Part shown: positions 46,751 through 56,302 of the stretch, in pieces
Layout of the letters: every line of letters begins with the position of its first letter
How positions within the stretch are numbered: position 1 is the first letter of the stretch
DNA from: Burkholderiales bacterium
Lineage (GTDB): Bacteria > Pseudomonadota > Gammaproteobacteria > Burkholderiales > Burkholderiaceae_C
Reading direction: 5' to 3'
DNA length: 64,000 nt
Assembly (NCBI GenBank): GCA_030604135.1
Contig: JAUVWL010000001.1
Location: 124,001-188,000, forward strand
Program-made: the position numbers and the translations under genes
Notes under the pieces: model-generated
Databases searched by the model: none
What the model was told of the DNA's origin: nothing
What the model saw: only the letters and a program-made list of their open reading frames with translations

Positions 46751-47752
46751 ATGAGCCTTTCTCGCCGATCCTTTCATTCACTCAGCCGCCTGGGGCTGTG
46801 CCTGCTGCTGGCGGGCATCGGCCTGGGGGCACAGGCCCAGCCGGGCAGCACGGTCTATGTGTCCAGCGAGAAGGACAAGAAGATCTACATGTTCAATGCC
46901 AAGGGCGACCGCATCGGCGCCATCGACACCTGCGAGCGTCCGCGCCACATGGTGTTCAGCCTGGACAGGAAGACCATGTACGTGTGCTGCGGCAACAGCA
47001 ACGAGCTGGGCATCATCGACGTGGCCACGAACAAGATGGTCCGCACCATGGAGCTGGGCGAAAGCCCGGAAATCTTCGATTTCAACAGCGACCAGAGCAT
47101 CATTTACGTGTCGATCGAGGACGACAACGTGATGGCCGCCTATGACATGGCCACCGGCAAGGAGCTGTTCACGGTCGCCACCGGGGGTGAGCCCGAGGGC
47201 ATTTACGTCACCAAGGACAACAAGTTTGCCTACGTCACCTCCGAGGTGGCCAACGTGGTCCATGTGATCGACCTGAACAGCCGCAAGGTGGTCAAGGACA
47301 TCAAGGTGGGCAAGCGACCGCGTCGCTTCATGCCTGCGGCCAATGGCGCCGAGCTGTGGGTGAGTGACGAGCTGAGCAACTCGGTCAGCATCATCGACAT
47401 GGCCAGCCAGGCGGTCAAACACACGGTGGTGTTCAAGGTGCAGGGCTTCCGTGATTCGGATGTGATGCCGGTGGGCATGGTGCCCAGCCTGGATGGCAAG
47501 AGCATGTGGGTGGGGCTGGGTCGCGCCAACCACGTGGCCGAGGTGGATGTGGCCACGCGACAGGTCAAGCAGCTGGTGCTGGCTGGCCAGCGTGCCTGGG
47601 GTGTCGACCTCAGCCCGGATGGCAAGACGCTGTACGTGGCCAACGGCCTGTCGGACGACATGACCATCATCGATGTTTCGTCGGCCAGGGCCAGGCCGGT
47701 GCGAACGGTGTCGGTCGGCCGGGTGCCGCACTCGGTGCTGGTGAGCCGATGA
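46751..47752 (+). CDS. PQQ-dependent catabolism-associated YVTN beta-propeller protein
   Basis: Signal peptide and repeated blades (VYVSSEKDKKIYMFNAKGDRIGAIDT..., LSPDGKTLYVANGLSDDMTIIDV). Confidence 0.9.
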   Translation: MSLSRRSFHSLSRLGLCLLLAGIGLGAQAQPGSTVYVSSEKDKKIYMFNAKGDRIGAIDTCERPRHMVFSLDRKTMYVCCGNSNELGIIDVATNKMVRTMELGESPEIFDFNSDQSIIYVSIEDDNVMAAYDMATGKELFTVATGGEPEGIYVTKDNKFAYVTSEVANVVHVIDLNSRKVVKDIKVGKRPRRFMPAANGAELWVSDELSNSVSIIDMASQAVKHTVVFKVQGFRDSDVMPVGMVPSLDGKSMWVGLGRANHVAEVDVATRQVKQLVLAGQRAWGVDLSPDGKTLYVANGLSDDMTIIDVSSARARPVRTVSVGRVPHSVLVSR

Positions 47753-48948
47753 GGGCAGGGCGCTGCTGGTGGCTGGCCGGCTGTCTGGCACTGGCCAGCG
47801 CCTGGCCTGCGCTGCAGGCCTGGGCCGCCACGCAGGTGCCGGTGGCGGTGGTGTCGCTGGAGCGCGACCCCCGCTACGCACCCCGCCGCGCGGAGCGTGC
47901 CTACCCGGGTCACCCCACCACGCCCGCCATCGAAGGCGTTCGACTGGCAGCGTCTGACTCGGCCTATGAGCTGGGCACGCAGGACCTGGCACTGGACATC
48001 AAAGCTTTCCCCCTGGCCGGTGCCGACGATCTGGGACCGTTGTTGCAGCGGCTCAAGGCAGCCAGGGTCCAGCATGTGGTGGCCGACCTGCCGGTGCCCA
48101 TGCTGCGCGAACTCGCGCGTCAGGCGCCACAGGTTCTCGGGCCGACGCTGTTGTTCAACGTGTCGCAGGACGCTGACGCCTTGCGCGGTGCGGACTGCCA
48201 GCCCCACCTGTTGCACACCTACCCGAGCCGCGCCATGACGGGCGACGCCCTGACGCAGTACCTGGCCTCGCGCCGCTGGACCAAGGTGCTGGTGTTGCAC
48301 GGCCCACTGGAAGACGATGCGGTGCAGCTGGAGGCCTTCAGGCGCTCGGCCAAACGCTTTGGCATCCAGATCGTGCAGGAGCGGCCGTTCAAGATCAGCG
48401 GTGATCCCCGGGAAAGAGACCTCGGCAATCTGCGCCTGCTCACCGGCGACAGGCAACACGAGGTGGTGGTGGTGATCGACAGCGATGGCGAGTTTGCGCG
48501 CACCGTGCCCTACGCCACCCAGTGGCCGAGACCGGTGGCGGGCGCGGCCGGCCTGGTGCCCCTGGCCTGGCACCCGCAGTGGGAACGGCATGGCGCGCCC
48601 CAGCTGACGCGGCGTTTCCTGCGCCAGACCCAGCGGGCCATGCAGGGGCATGACTGGGCGGCCTGGATGGCCGGTCGCGCCATTGCCGCGGCGGTGCTGG
48701 CCCAGCCCAAGGCCGGCGCAGCGGCGCAGCTGCAGGCCTTGCGCAGCGGTGCGGTCACGCTGGACGGTTTCAAGGGCAAGGCGCTCACCTTCAGACCGTG
48801 GGACGGGCAGTTGCGCCAGCCGGTGTTCCTGACGCACGGTGATGGCGTCATTGGCATGGCGCCCCTGGACGGCGTGTTGCACCCGACCGAAACCATGGAC
48901 ACCCTGGGTGTCGACCGCGCGGAGAGTGCATGCAAGGCCCGCCCATAG
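47749..48948 (+). CDS. ABC substrate-binding protein, PQQ-alcohol dehydrogenase system
   Basis: Signal peptide; type I PBP-like fold; between propeller and ABC permease genes; 4-nt overlap with the propeller gene. Confidence 0.82.
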   Translation: MRAGRCWWLAGCLALASAWPALQAWAATQVPVAVVSLERDPRYAPRRAERAYPGHPTTPAIEGVRLAASDSAYELGTQDLALDIKAFPLAGADDLGPLLQRLKAARVQHVVADLPVPMLRELARQAPQVLGPTLLFNVSQDADALRGADCQPHLLHTYPSRAMTGDALTQYLASRRWTKVLVLHGPLEDDAVQLEAFRRSAKRFGIQIVQERPFKISGDPRERDLGNLRLLTGDRQHEVVVVIDSDGEFARTVPYATQWPRPVAGAAGLVPLAWHPQWERHGAPQLTRRFLRQTQRAMQGHDWAAWMAGRAIAAAVLAQPKAGAAAQLQALRSGAVTLDGFKGKALTFRPWDGQLRQPVFLTHGDGVIGMAPLDGVLHPTETMDTLGVDRAESACKARP

Positions 48949-49748
48949 GGCTCCATCTGCTGCGGGCCCTTCGCGCCGTGGTCGGGCGCGAAGTGTCCCG
49001 CTTTTTGCGCCAGCCTTCGCGCCTGGGCTCGGCCCTGGTGCGACCGCTGTTGTGGTTCGTGGTGTTTGCGGCCGGCTTTCACAACGTGTTCGGGGTGGCG
49101 GTGCAGCCACCCTACGAGACCTACATCGAATACAAGGAATACATGTTGCCCGGCCTGCTGGGCATGATCGCGCTGTTCAATGGCATGCAGAGCTCGCTGT
49201 CCATGGTCTACGACCGGGAAATGGGGGTGATGCGCCTGCTGCTGACGGCGCCGCTGCCCCGCGGCTGGCTGCTGGCCTTCAAGCTGCTGGCCGGTACCTG
49301 CCTGTCGCTGCTGCAGATGGTGGTTTTTCTCTTGGTCGCGTGGCTGTTCGGCGTGGCCGTGCTGCCGTGGAACCTGCCGCTGGTGCTGCTGACCATGGCC
49401 AGTTGTGCCGTCATGCTGGCCGCGCTGGGCCTGGTGCTGTCGGTCTATGTGCGACAGCTGGAAAACTTTGCCGGCACCATGAACTTCGTGATCTTCCCGA
49501 TGTTCTTCATCAGCCCGGCCCTTTATCCTTTGTGGAAGTTGGAGGAGTCGGGTGCCTGGTGGCTGCACCAGGCGGCGCAGCTCAACCCGTTCAGCCACGG
49601 CGTCGAGGCGATACGCTTTGCCCTGCATGGGCAGGTGAACCTCGTGGCCTGGGCTGTGCTGCTGGGCTGCTCGGCCGTTTTTTTTGTGCTGGCCCTCTGG
49701 GGCTATGACCCGCAACGTGGCTGGATACGCCAACGCGGAGCCGCCTGA
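48930..49748 (+). CDS. ABC-2 type permease (alcohol/PQQ-system, PedC-like)
   Basis: Six hydrophobic segments; FPMFFISPALYPLW; MQSSLSMVYDREMGVMRLLLTAPLPR. Confidence 0.87.
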   Translation: MQGPPIGLHLLRALRAVVGREVSRFLRQPSRLGSALVRPLLWFVVFAAGFHNVFGVAVQPPYETYIEYKEYMLPGLLGMIALFNGMQSSLSMVYDREMGVMRLLLTAPLPRGWLLAFKLLAGTCLSLLQMVVFLLVAWLFGVAVLPWNLPLVLLTMASCAVMLAALGLVLSVYVRQLENFAGTMNFVIFPMFFISPALYPLWKLEESGAWWLHQAAQLNPFSHGVEAIRFALHGQVNLVAWAVLLGCSAVFFVLALWGYDPQRGWIRQRGAA

Positions 49749-50578
49749 TGGAACGCGGCAGGAGAGACAAGATGAACTGTCCAATGCGACGTCGTGCTTT
49801 TGTCGGCTGGGGCGTGGCCACCAGCCTCTTGTCTGCCGGCCCGCTGCGCGCGGCCGAAGACCACACCGGAGGTGACCCACTGGGGTCCATGCAATGGCCA
49901 GGCTTGCGCCGCCAGTTCATTGGTCAGGCGCCCATGCGCTTTTCGGATCAGGTGGTGGTCAAGGGCCCGGCCTTTGCCGACGATGCGATGAACGTCCCCA
50001 TCCTGTTCGATGCCCGGGCACTGGCCGGCGAGGGTGGGGGCATTCGGCGCATTCGCGTGGTGGCCGACCGCAACCCGGTGCGCGAGGTGCTCGACTTTGA
50101 ACCGATGCGCTCGCTGCCGGTGCTGGCTTTTCGACTGCGGCTGGAGCAGGCCTCGCCGGTGCGTGCCTTGGTCGAGACGGCGGACGGTCACTGGCATGTC
50201 GGCAGCACCTGGGTCCAGGCCGCCGGGGGCGGCTGCACGGTGCCCGGTGCCACCCGCGCCGACGGCAGCTGGAGCCAGACGCTCAACCAGGTGCAGGCGC
50301 GATTCTTCAGCAATGTGCTGGAGGGCAGCCGCCGCCTGCGCCTGCGTGTGATGCACCCCATGGACACCGGTCTGGTGGCCGGCATCCCGGCCTTCTACCT
50401 GGAGCAGCTGGAACTGCTGGATGCGACCGGCCAACCCTGGTGGAAGCTGGGCTTGCACGAGCCGGTTTCCGAGAACCCCATCATCACGTTCGAAATGCCG
50501 ACCGCTGCTCAGGGCAGTTTCAGGTTGACAGGGCGGGACAACAACGGCAACCGAATCGACATGGAGCTGCTGTCATGA
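49748..50578 (+). CDS. Quinoprotein dehydrogenase-associated SoxYZ-like carrier protein
   Basis: SoxY-like GGGCT cysteine motif (VQAAGGGCTVPG) followed by a SoxZ-like half; twin start, M at 49748 or 49772 before the signal peptide. Confidence 0.82.
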   Translation: MERGRRDKMNCPMRRRAFVGWGVATSLLSAGPLRAAEDHTGGDPLGSMQWPGLRRQFIGQAPMRFSDQVVVKGPAFADDAMNVPILFDARALAGEGGGIRRIRVVADRNPVREVLDFEPMRSLPVLAFRLRLEQASPVRALVETADGHWHVGSTWVQAAGGGCTVPGATRADGSWSQTLNQVQARFFSNVLEGSRRLRLRVMHPMDTGLVAGIPAFYLEQLELLDATGQPWWKLGLHEPVSENPIITFEMPTAAQGSFRLTGRDNNGNRIDMELLS

Positions 50579-51567
50579 GGCGCGTGTTTGCCAGTGCGCT
50601 GCTGGCCGCCATCGTTTGGGGCCAGCCGCCGGCACACAGCCAGCCGGCCATCATGGGGCAGGCGCAGGTGCCACGCCCCGACATGTCGCGCCTGGACTAC
50701 GACCTGAAGGCGCGTCAGATTGCGCCGCGCACCTGGGTGATCGAGGGCGCGGTGGAGGACTTCAGCCGGCAAAACGGCTGCAACATCATCAACACCGCCT
50801 TCATTGCCACCGGAGAAGGGGTGGTGGTGGTCAACACCGGCCCCTCTCGCCTGTATGGCGAGCAGCAGCGGCGCCTGATTGCCCAGACCACGTCCGAACC
50901 GGTGGTGCAGGTGCTCAACCTGAATCTGCACCCCGACTATTTCTTCGGCAACCAGGCCTGGGCCGACCGGCCGGTGCAGGCGCTGGCGGGCACCATGGCC
51001 GGCATGCAGGCCCAGGGTGCGGTGTATGCCGACAACCTTTACCGCCTCTGCGGCGACTGGATGAAGGGCACCGAGTCGACGCCGGCCGCCCAGCCGGTTG
51101 CACCCGGAACCCGTCGGATGGGTCAGCACCAGCTGGAGCTGCGGCGCCTCGAAGGCCACACGCCCGATGACCTCGTGCTGCTGGACCACAGCACCGGCGT
51201 CGTGTTTGCAGGGGGGCTGGTTTTTTCGAACCGCGTGCCAACCACACCCAATGCCGACTTTACCCGCTGGAAAGCCAGCCTGGAGCAGCTGGATCGTTTG
51301 TTGTCTTCGGGCAGCTTCCGCGTGGTGGTGCCCAGCCACGGACCGGTTCACACCGGGCGGGACGGTGTGGCACAGACCCGTGACTGGCTGGACTGGTTGA
51401 CGGGTCACATGGACAAGCAGGCGGAAGCCGGGCTGGACCTGGCCGAGGTCCTGGCGCTGCCGGTGCCGGACCGTTTTGGCACCTGGGCGGCGCAGCCGGT
51501 GGAACTGCACCGCACCCTGACGCAGTGGTACCCCGCATTCGAGCAGCGCGCCCTGGGAGGACGCTGA
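50575..51567 (+). CDS. Quinoprotein relay-type MBL-fold metallohydrolase 1 (SoxH-related)
   Basis: Signal peptide; NLHPDYFFGN, GHTPDDLVLLD, FAGGLVF, PSHGPV. Confidence 0.85.
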   Translation: MRRVFASALLAAIVWGQPPAHSQPAIMGQAQVPRPDMSRLDYDLKARQIAPRTWVIEGAVEDFSRQNGCNIINTAFIATGEGVVVVNTGPSRLYGEQQRRLIAQTTSEPVVQVLNLNLHPDYFFGNQAWADRPVQALAGTMAGMQAQGAVYADNLYRLCGDWMKGTESTPAAQPVAPGTRRMGQHQLELRRLEGHTPDDLVLLDHSTGVVFAGGLVFSNRVPTTPNADFTRWKASLEQLDRLLSSGSFRVVVPSHGPVHTGRDGVAQTRDWLDWLTGHMDKQAEAGLDLAEVLALPVPDRFGTWAAQPVELHRTLTQWYPAFEQRALGGR

Positions 51568-51760
51568 GCCTTGCAGTGTCCCCCCGTGTGATACGCCCTT
51601 GTCTGTCCAAGTCAGGTGTCACACAGGCAACACGGGGGGTGCGCCATTTTTGAGCAGTGTCACGTCGCTTCATGCTCAGGCAGCAGCCCGGAATGCTCGG
51701 ACACGCCCCGCGATGGGCCTGGACGACCTGCAAGGCGGCTGGAAGTGTCACGCAAAGGGC

Positions 51761-51776
51761 TGGCACAGATGTTGCG
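51761..51776 (+). promoter_or_regulatory. Sigma-54 (-24/-12) promoter upstream of PQQ-ADH
   Basis: TGGCACAGATGTTGCG, GG-N10-GC spacing, 108 nt before the start codon. Confidence 0.8.
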
Positions 51777-51883
51777 CCGTATGGCTGTGCTACCCGGGAA
51801 CTGGAGGCTTGGGAAGCTCGCCACCGGCCGGGCAATGCGCACCGATGCCGTCATCAACCTCTTGAACGAGCAGGAGACAAACT

Positions 51884-53602
51884 GTGAAACGTACGCTACT
51901 GAGCCTTTTGGTCATGGCCGCCACCGCACACGTCAGTGCGCAGGTGACCGACACCATGATTGCCAACGACGCCAAGACCACCGACAGCGTGCTGACCAAT
52001 GGTCTGGGCACCCAGCTGCAGCGCCATTCGCCGCTGACCGGCATCAACGCCCGCAACATCAACCGGCTGGTACCCACGTGGTCGATGTCCTTTGGCGGCG
52101 AAAAGCAGCGGGGCCAGCAGTCACAACCCTTGGTCCACAACGGCAAGATGTTCGTGACAGCGTCCTACTCGCGCATTTTTGCGGTGGACGCCAAGACCGG
52201 CCGCAAGCTCTGGAAGTACGAGCACCGCCTGCCTGAAGGCATCATGCCCTGCTGCGACGTGATCAACCGCGGCGCTGCCCTGTACGACAACCTGGTGATT
52301 TTCGGCACACTCGACGCCCAGCTGGTGGCGCTGGACCAGGAAACCGGCCGTGTGGTCTGGCGTGAGCGCATCGACGACTACAGCGCGGGCTACAGCTACA
52401 CGGCGGCGCCGCTGATCGCCGAAGGTCTGCTCATGACCGGTGTCTCGGGGGGTGAGTTTGGTGTCATCGGTCGCGTCGAGGCGCGTGACCCCAAGACCGG
52501 CAAGATGGTCTGGGTGCGTCCGGTTGTCGAAGGCCACATGGGCTTCAAGGACGGCAAAGAGAATGGCATCAGTGGCACCACCAACGCCACCTGGCCGGGC
52601 GAGATGTGGAAGACCGGCGGCGCGGCCACCTGGATGGGTGGCAGCTACGACCCCAAGACCGGCCTCGCCTATTTCGGCACCGGCAACCCGGGCCCCTGGA
52701 ACAGCCACCTGCGCAAGGGCGACAACCTGTTCTCTTCTTCGACGGTGGCAATCGACCCCAAGACCGGGCAGATCGTTTGGCACTACCAGAACACGCCCAA
52801 CGACGGCTGGGACTTCGACGGCACCAACGAGTTCGTGACCTTCGACATGGACGGCAAGCGCATGGGAGCCAAAGCCGACCGCAATGGCTTCTTCTACGTG
52901 AACGATGCCGCTACCGGCAAGCTGGTCAATGCTTTCCCCTTCGTGACCAAGACCACCTGGGCCACAGGCATCGACCTCAAGACCGGTCGGCCGAACTTCG
53001 TGCCGGATAACCGCCCGGGCGATCCGACCGGTGAAGGCGGCGACGGCAACAAGGGCAAGGCGGTGTTTGCGGCCCCGGCCTTCCTCGGTGGCAAGAACCA
53101 GATGCCAATGGCCTACAGTCCCAAGACCGGTCTGTTCTACGTGCCGGCCAACGAGTGGGGCATGGAGATCTGGAACGAGCCCGTCACCTACAAGAAGGGC
53201 GCAGCCTACCTGGGCGCTGGCTTCACCATCAAGCCGCTGTACGACGAATACATCGGTTCGTTGCGGGCCATCAACCCCAAGACCGGCAAGATCGAGTGGG
53301 AAGTGAAGAACGAGGCGCCGCTGTGGGGTGGCGTGCTCAGCGTCGGCGATCTGGTGTTCTGGGGCACGCCCGAAGGCTACCTGAAGGCAGCCGACGCCAA
53401 GACCGGCAAGATCGTCTGGCAGTTCCAGACCGGCTCGGGCATCGTGGCGCCGCCGGTGACCTGGATGCAGGACGGCGAGCAGTACATCAGCGTGGTCTCT
53501 GGCTGGGGTGGTGCGGTTCCGCTTTGGGGCGGCGAAGTGGCCAAGAAGGTCAACTTCCTCGAGCAGGGCGGTTCCGTCTGGACCTTCAAGTTGCTGAAGT
53601 AA
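51884..53602 (+). CDS. PQQ-dependent alcohol dehydrogenase, methanol/ethanol family
   Basis: Signal peptide, W-motif propeller repeats, vicinal CC (MPCCDV), [16 protein letters not shown]. Confidence 0.95.
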   Translation: MKRTLLSLLVMAATAHVSAQVTDTMIANDAKTTDSVLTNGLGTQLQRHSPLTGINARNINRLVPTWSMSFGGEKQRGQQSQPLVHNGKMFVTASYSRIFAVDAKTGRKLWKYEHRLPEGIMPCCDVINRGAALYDNLVIFGTLDAQLVALDQETGRVVWRERIDDYSAGYSYTAAPLIAEGLLMTGVSGGEFGVIGRVEARDPKTGKMVWVRPVVEGHMGFKDGKENGISGTTNATWPGEMWKTGGAATWMGGSYDPKTGLAYFGTGNPGPWNSHLRKGDNLFSSSTVAIDPKTGQIVWHYQNTPNDGWDFDGTNEFVTFDMDGKRMGAKADRNGFFYVNDAATGKLVNAFPFVTKTTWATGIDLKTGRPNFVPDNRPGDPTGEGGDGNKGKAVFAAPAFLGGKNQMPMAYSPKTGLFYVPANEWGMEIWNEPVTYKKGAAYLGAGFTIKPLYDEYIGSLRAINPKTGKIEWEVKNEAPLWGGVLSVGDLVFWGTPEGYLKAADAKTGKIVWQFQTGSGIVAPPVTWMQDGEQYISVVSGWGGAVPLWGGEVAKKVNFLEQGGSVWTFKLLK

Positions 53603-53603
53603 G

Positions 53604-53679
53604 CCCCCTGCGCTGCTGAGCGGTTTCCCCCCCTGCAAGGGGGAACCGCCGGTGAGGTCCGGCGAAACCGGATCCTTGG
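53604..53679 (+). repeat. Dispersed palindromic intergenic repeat, copy B
   Basis: ccccctgcgctgctgagcggtttccccccctgcaagggggaaccgccggtgaggtccggcgaaaccggatccttgg. Confidence 0.65.
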
Positions 53680-53764
53680 TAAGTGCTGGATGGGGCTCCT
53701 GGCGTACTTTGCCGCGCTTGGGTCCCCATCCCTTTTTTTGTCTGTCGTTTTCTGGTGACCCATC

Positions 53765-54097
53765 ATGCGCGCGTTCGTTTCAAGCTCTCTGCTGGTGTTT
53801 CCCTTCATGGGTCTGGCCTCGCTGGCTCAGGCGGCCGATGTGGACAAGACCGTCGAACTGGCCAAGTCGGCCGGCTGTTACACCTGCCACGCCAACGCCG
53901 AGAAGGTGGTGGGTCCATCGTTTGCCGACATTGCGGCCAAGTACGCCGGTGAGAAAGATGCCGCTATGTCCTTGGCCCAGTCGATTCAGAACGGCTCGCG
54001 CGGCAAATGGGGGCGGGTGCCGATGCCGGCCAACCCGAGCCTGAGCGCACCCGATCTCAAGGCGCTGTCCGAATGGGTGCTGACGGTCAAGCCCTGA
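53765..54097 (+). CDS. Small periplasmic c-type cytochrome (c551-like)
   Basis: Signal peptide, CYTCH heme motif, distal Met region RVPMPANP. Confidence 0.93.
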   Translation: MRAFVSSSLLVFPFMGLASLAQAADVDKTVELAKSAGCYTCHANAEKVVGPSFADIAAKYAGEKDAAMSLAQSIQNGSRGKWGRVPMPANPSLSAPDLKALSEWVLTVKP

Positions 54098-54107
54098 GCA
54101 CCAACCG

Positions 54108-54926
54108 ATGGTGCGCGTCCTCTGCCTCGTCGGCCTGTGTCTGACAGGGCTGTTGCCCCTGCTGGTCACAGCGCAGGACAGCGAGCGCAGCGACTGGCTG
54201 CGCAACCCCGCGATGGGCAACTACAAGGCCTACGCCGAGTTCAAGATGGCCAACTATGCCCAGGCCCGCCTGGTCTGGCAGACCTTGGCCGAGGTGGGCA
54301 ACGGGGACGCCCTGTTCAACCTGGCCATCCTGGCCGAAGACGGGCTCGGTGAACCCCGTGACATGGCCAAGGCGGAGGCCCTGTACACCAGCGCAGCCCG
54401 GGCCGGCAATTTCAAGGCCCAGTACCGGCTGGGCATGCTGTACAGCGCCGGCGAGTTGCTGCCACGCGATCCGATGAAGGCGCGCACCTATCTCACGCTG
54501 GCGGCCCAAGGGGGCGATCGTGATGCAAAGCAGGCACTGGCCGCGCTGGACCAGCCGGCTGCCCCGCGCACCCCCTTCCAGGAGGCCGAGTGGCAGGCTG
54601 CATTGGGGCGACACGACGTTGCCGCCACGCTTTACCGTCGCCTGGCCGACGACGGTGATGTGGTGGCCAGAACCCGCCTGGCCTGGATGCACGAAGCGGG
54701 ACGCGGGGTCGAAAGAAGCCTGACTGAAGCCGCGCGCCTGTTTGCGCTGTCGGCCGAGGCGGGCGACGCCGAGGCCCAATATGCGCTGGCGGTGATGTAC
54801 CGAACGGGGCGCGGACGGCCAGCAGACCGCGAACGGAGTCTGCACTGGCTCGAGCGCGCCGCTGCCCAGTCGCATCCGGCTGCGCGAGAGGCTTTGTCAT
54901 CCCTGCAGTTGAGCACCACACGCTGA
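54108..54926 (+). CDS. Sel1-like repeat protein, exported
   Basis: Signal peptide; A-x-YxLGMLYSxGE..., ARTRLAWMHEAGRGVERSLTEAARLF, AEAQYALAVMYRTGRG. Confidence 0.88.
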   Translation: MVRVLCLVGLCLTGLLPLLVTAQDSERSDWLRNPAMGNYKAYAEFKMANYAQARLVWQTLAEVGNGDALFNLAILAEDGLGEPRDMAKAEALYTSAARAGNFKAQYRLGMLYSAGELLPRDPMKARTYLTLAAQGGDRDAKQALAALDQPAAPRTPFQEAEWQAALGRHDVAATLYRRLADDGDVVARTRLAWMHEAGRGVERSLTEAARLFALSAEAGDAEAQYALAVMYRTGRGRPADRERSLHWLERAAAQSHPAAREALSSLQLSTTR

Positions 54927-54962
54927 TCGGTGGCGGGCAAGGCCCTGCCGCCGACCGAAGGG

Positions 54963-55769
54963 TCAGCGCACCCGTTCGGCCGTGAGCAGACCGCCAGTCA
55001 GGAAGCCCCGTGGCACCCGCTCTTCGCGCTCGAACCGAACCAGGCCCATTCCGCGGCAATACCATTCCCGGCTGATCAGGGGCACGACGGTGAAGCCGTT
55101 GACCGCATCGGTGTACAGGGTGATCTGTGCTTCACCAACCACCCGCAGGCAAGGTGTGTGCTTGCCCATTGGTGTCTCGACCACGTCGTCGGTGGCCTCG
55201 ATCCGCCAGTTCATCTGCGCCTTGTGGGTGTATTTGAGTTCGCGCGGATGTTCATTGCGGCGCATGATCAGGTAAGGCACGGTGGTTCCCGACCATTCTG
55301 TTCCGACAGCCAGCGGTGTCCTGATCACCCACAGGGGCTCCGGGTCTGCACTGGGCGCCTCGTCGATGTCGGCCTGGGTGGCCACGCGCCGCACACCCGC
55401 CTCATCGACTTGCAACCAGTAACTGACTCCGGCCGAATGGTGCCGTCGCATGAGGCTCTGGCCATTCCACTGGGCCGGACCCCGGGTGGTCAGGGTCCAG
55501 CGCTCGATCACCGGAGGCTGGTCGGTGTGGTCGGTCTGCGTGTTGACTTCGTAAACCTGCCGTTCACCATCGCGCAGCGGGAACCACTCGTTGCCCATGT
55601 CCGGCTTTCCACATCCGGCCAACAACCCGGCAACACAGGTTGCGGTGGCGCTGGCGAGCAGCACAGGCCAGGCGCACCGTGGAACCGGCTTTGCCGGGCC
55701 ACAGGTGCGGTCCCCCTCCCCGCAGGAGGGGGGGGAAGACGCGAAGCGGCGCAGGGGGGGGAACATCAT
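54963..55769 (-). CDS. Hypothetical lipoprotein at end of pqq operon (start uncertain)
   Basis: LLAGCGK lipobox; ORF start lies in repeat copy C. Confidence 0.65.
   Translation of the reverse strand: MMFPPLRRFASSPPSCGEGDRTCGPAKPVPRCAWPVLLASATATCVAGLLAGCGKPDMGNEWFPLRDGERQVYEVNTQTDHTDQPPVIERWTLTTRGPAQWNGQSLMRRHHSAGVSYWLQVDEAGVRRVATQADIDEAPSADPEPLWVIRTPLAVGTEWSGTTVPYLIMRRNEHPRELKYTHKAQMNWRIEATDDVVETPMGKHTPCLRVVGEAQITLYTDAVNGFTVVPLISREWYCRGMGLVRFEREERVPRGFLTGGLLTAERVR
55677..55761 (-). repeat. Dispersed palindromic intergenic repeat, copy C
   Basis: Minus strand: cccccctgcgccgcttcgcgtcttcccccc...ctgtggcccggcaaagccggttccacgg; same layout as copies A and B. Confidence 0.65.
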
Positions 55770-56290
55770 TTCCCCGGCAGCTGTGCGCGTGGCACGTCGC
55801 TGAGCTTGATTCGGACCTGGTCGTTGCCGGCTGGGCGCAGCCAGGGCAGCCCCCCTGCACCACGCACCGGCTCCACCGTGCCCATCTGGCTGTTGCCGTC
55901 GCGCGCTTTTTTCAGGCCATCAGTCAGAATGCCCTGCAAGTCCTTCTGGTAGGGCAGTTGAAAGGCACGCGGCATTTCCACCGGCTGGTTGTCCTTCATC
56001 GGGTGCACCCAGAGGTGAATGGCGCCCGGGTGGTTGCGCGCCGGGCTGGGTTCGTCGAACACCGCAGACAGCAACAGAAAGCGCTCGGGCAGGCGATCTT
56101 CTGACGGCCAGCCGGACACCGCCAGCAGAGTCTGGTGGCTGAGCAGGTAAAAGCCACTGACCGTGAGCACCAGTGCGGTCTTGAGCAGCCAGTGCCAGCG
56201 GGTGGCCAGGCACAGCACCAGCAGCAGCGCGGCCAGCAGGGCGTAGATCAGCGCCAGCCAAAGCAGCTCGGAAGACACGGCAGGGATCAT
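55766..56290 (-). CDS. Hypothetical membrane protein, two N-terminal TM segments plus soluble domain
   Basis: LLWLALIYALLAALLLVLCLA...LLKTALVLTVSGFYLLS; tightly spaced in operon. Confidence 0.72.
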   Translation of the reverse strand: MIPAVSSELLWLALIYALLAALLLVLCLATRWHWLLKTALVLTVSGFYLLSHQTLLAVSGWPSEDRLPERFLLLSAVFDEPSPARNHPGAIHLWVHPMKDNQPVEMPRAFQLPYQKDLQGILTDGLKKARDGNSQMGTVEPVRGAGGLPWLRPAGNDQVRIKLSDVPRAQLPGK

Positions 56291-56302
56291 GGGACGTCTG
56301 CT

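Noticed and set aside
47230-49110. 626-aa minus-strand ORF across the propeller/SBP genes
   Set aside because: Antisense to two genes with signal peptides and family motifs; low-complexity translation.
53604-55761. Repeats as a CRISPR array
   Set aside because: Copies are far apart, in different orientations and palindromic; no spacers and no cas genes.
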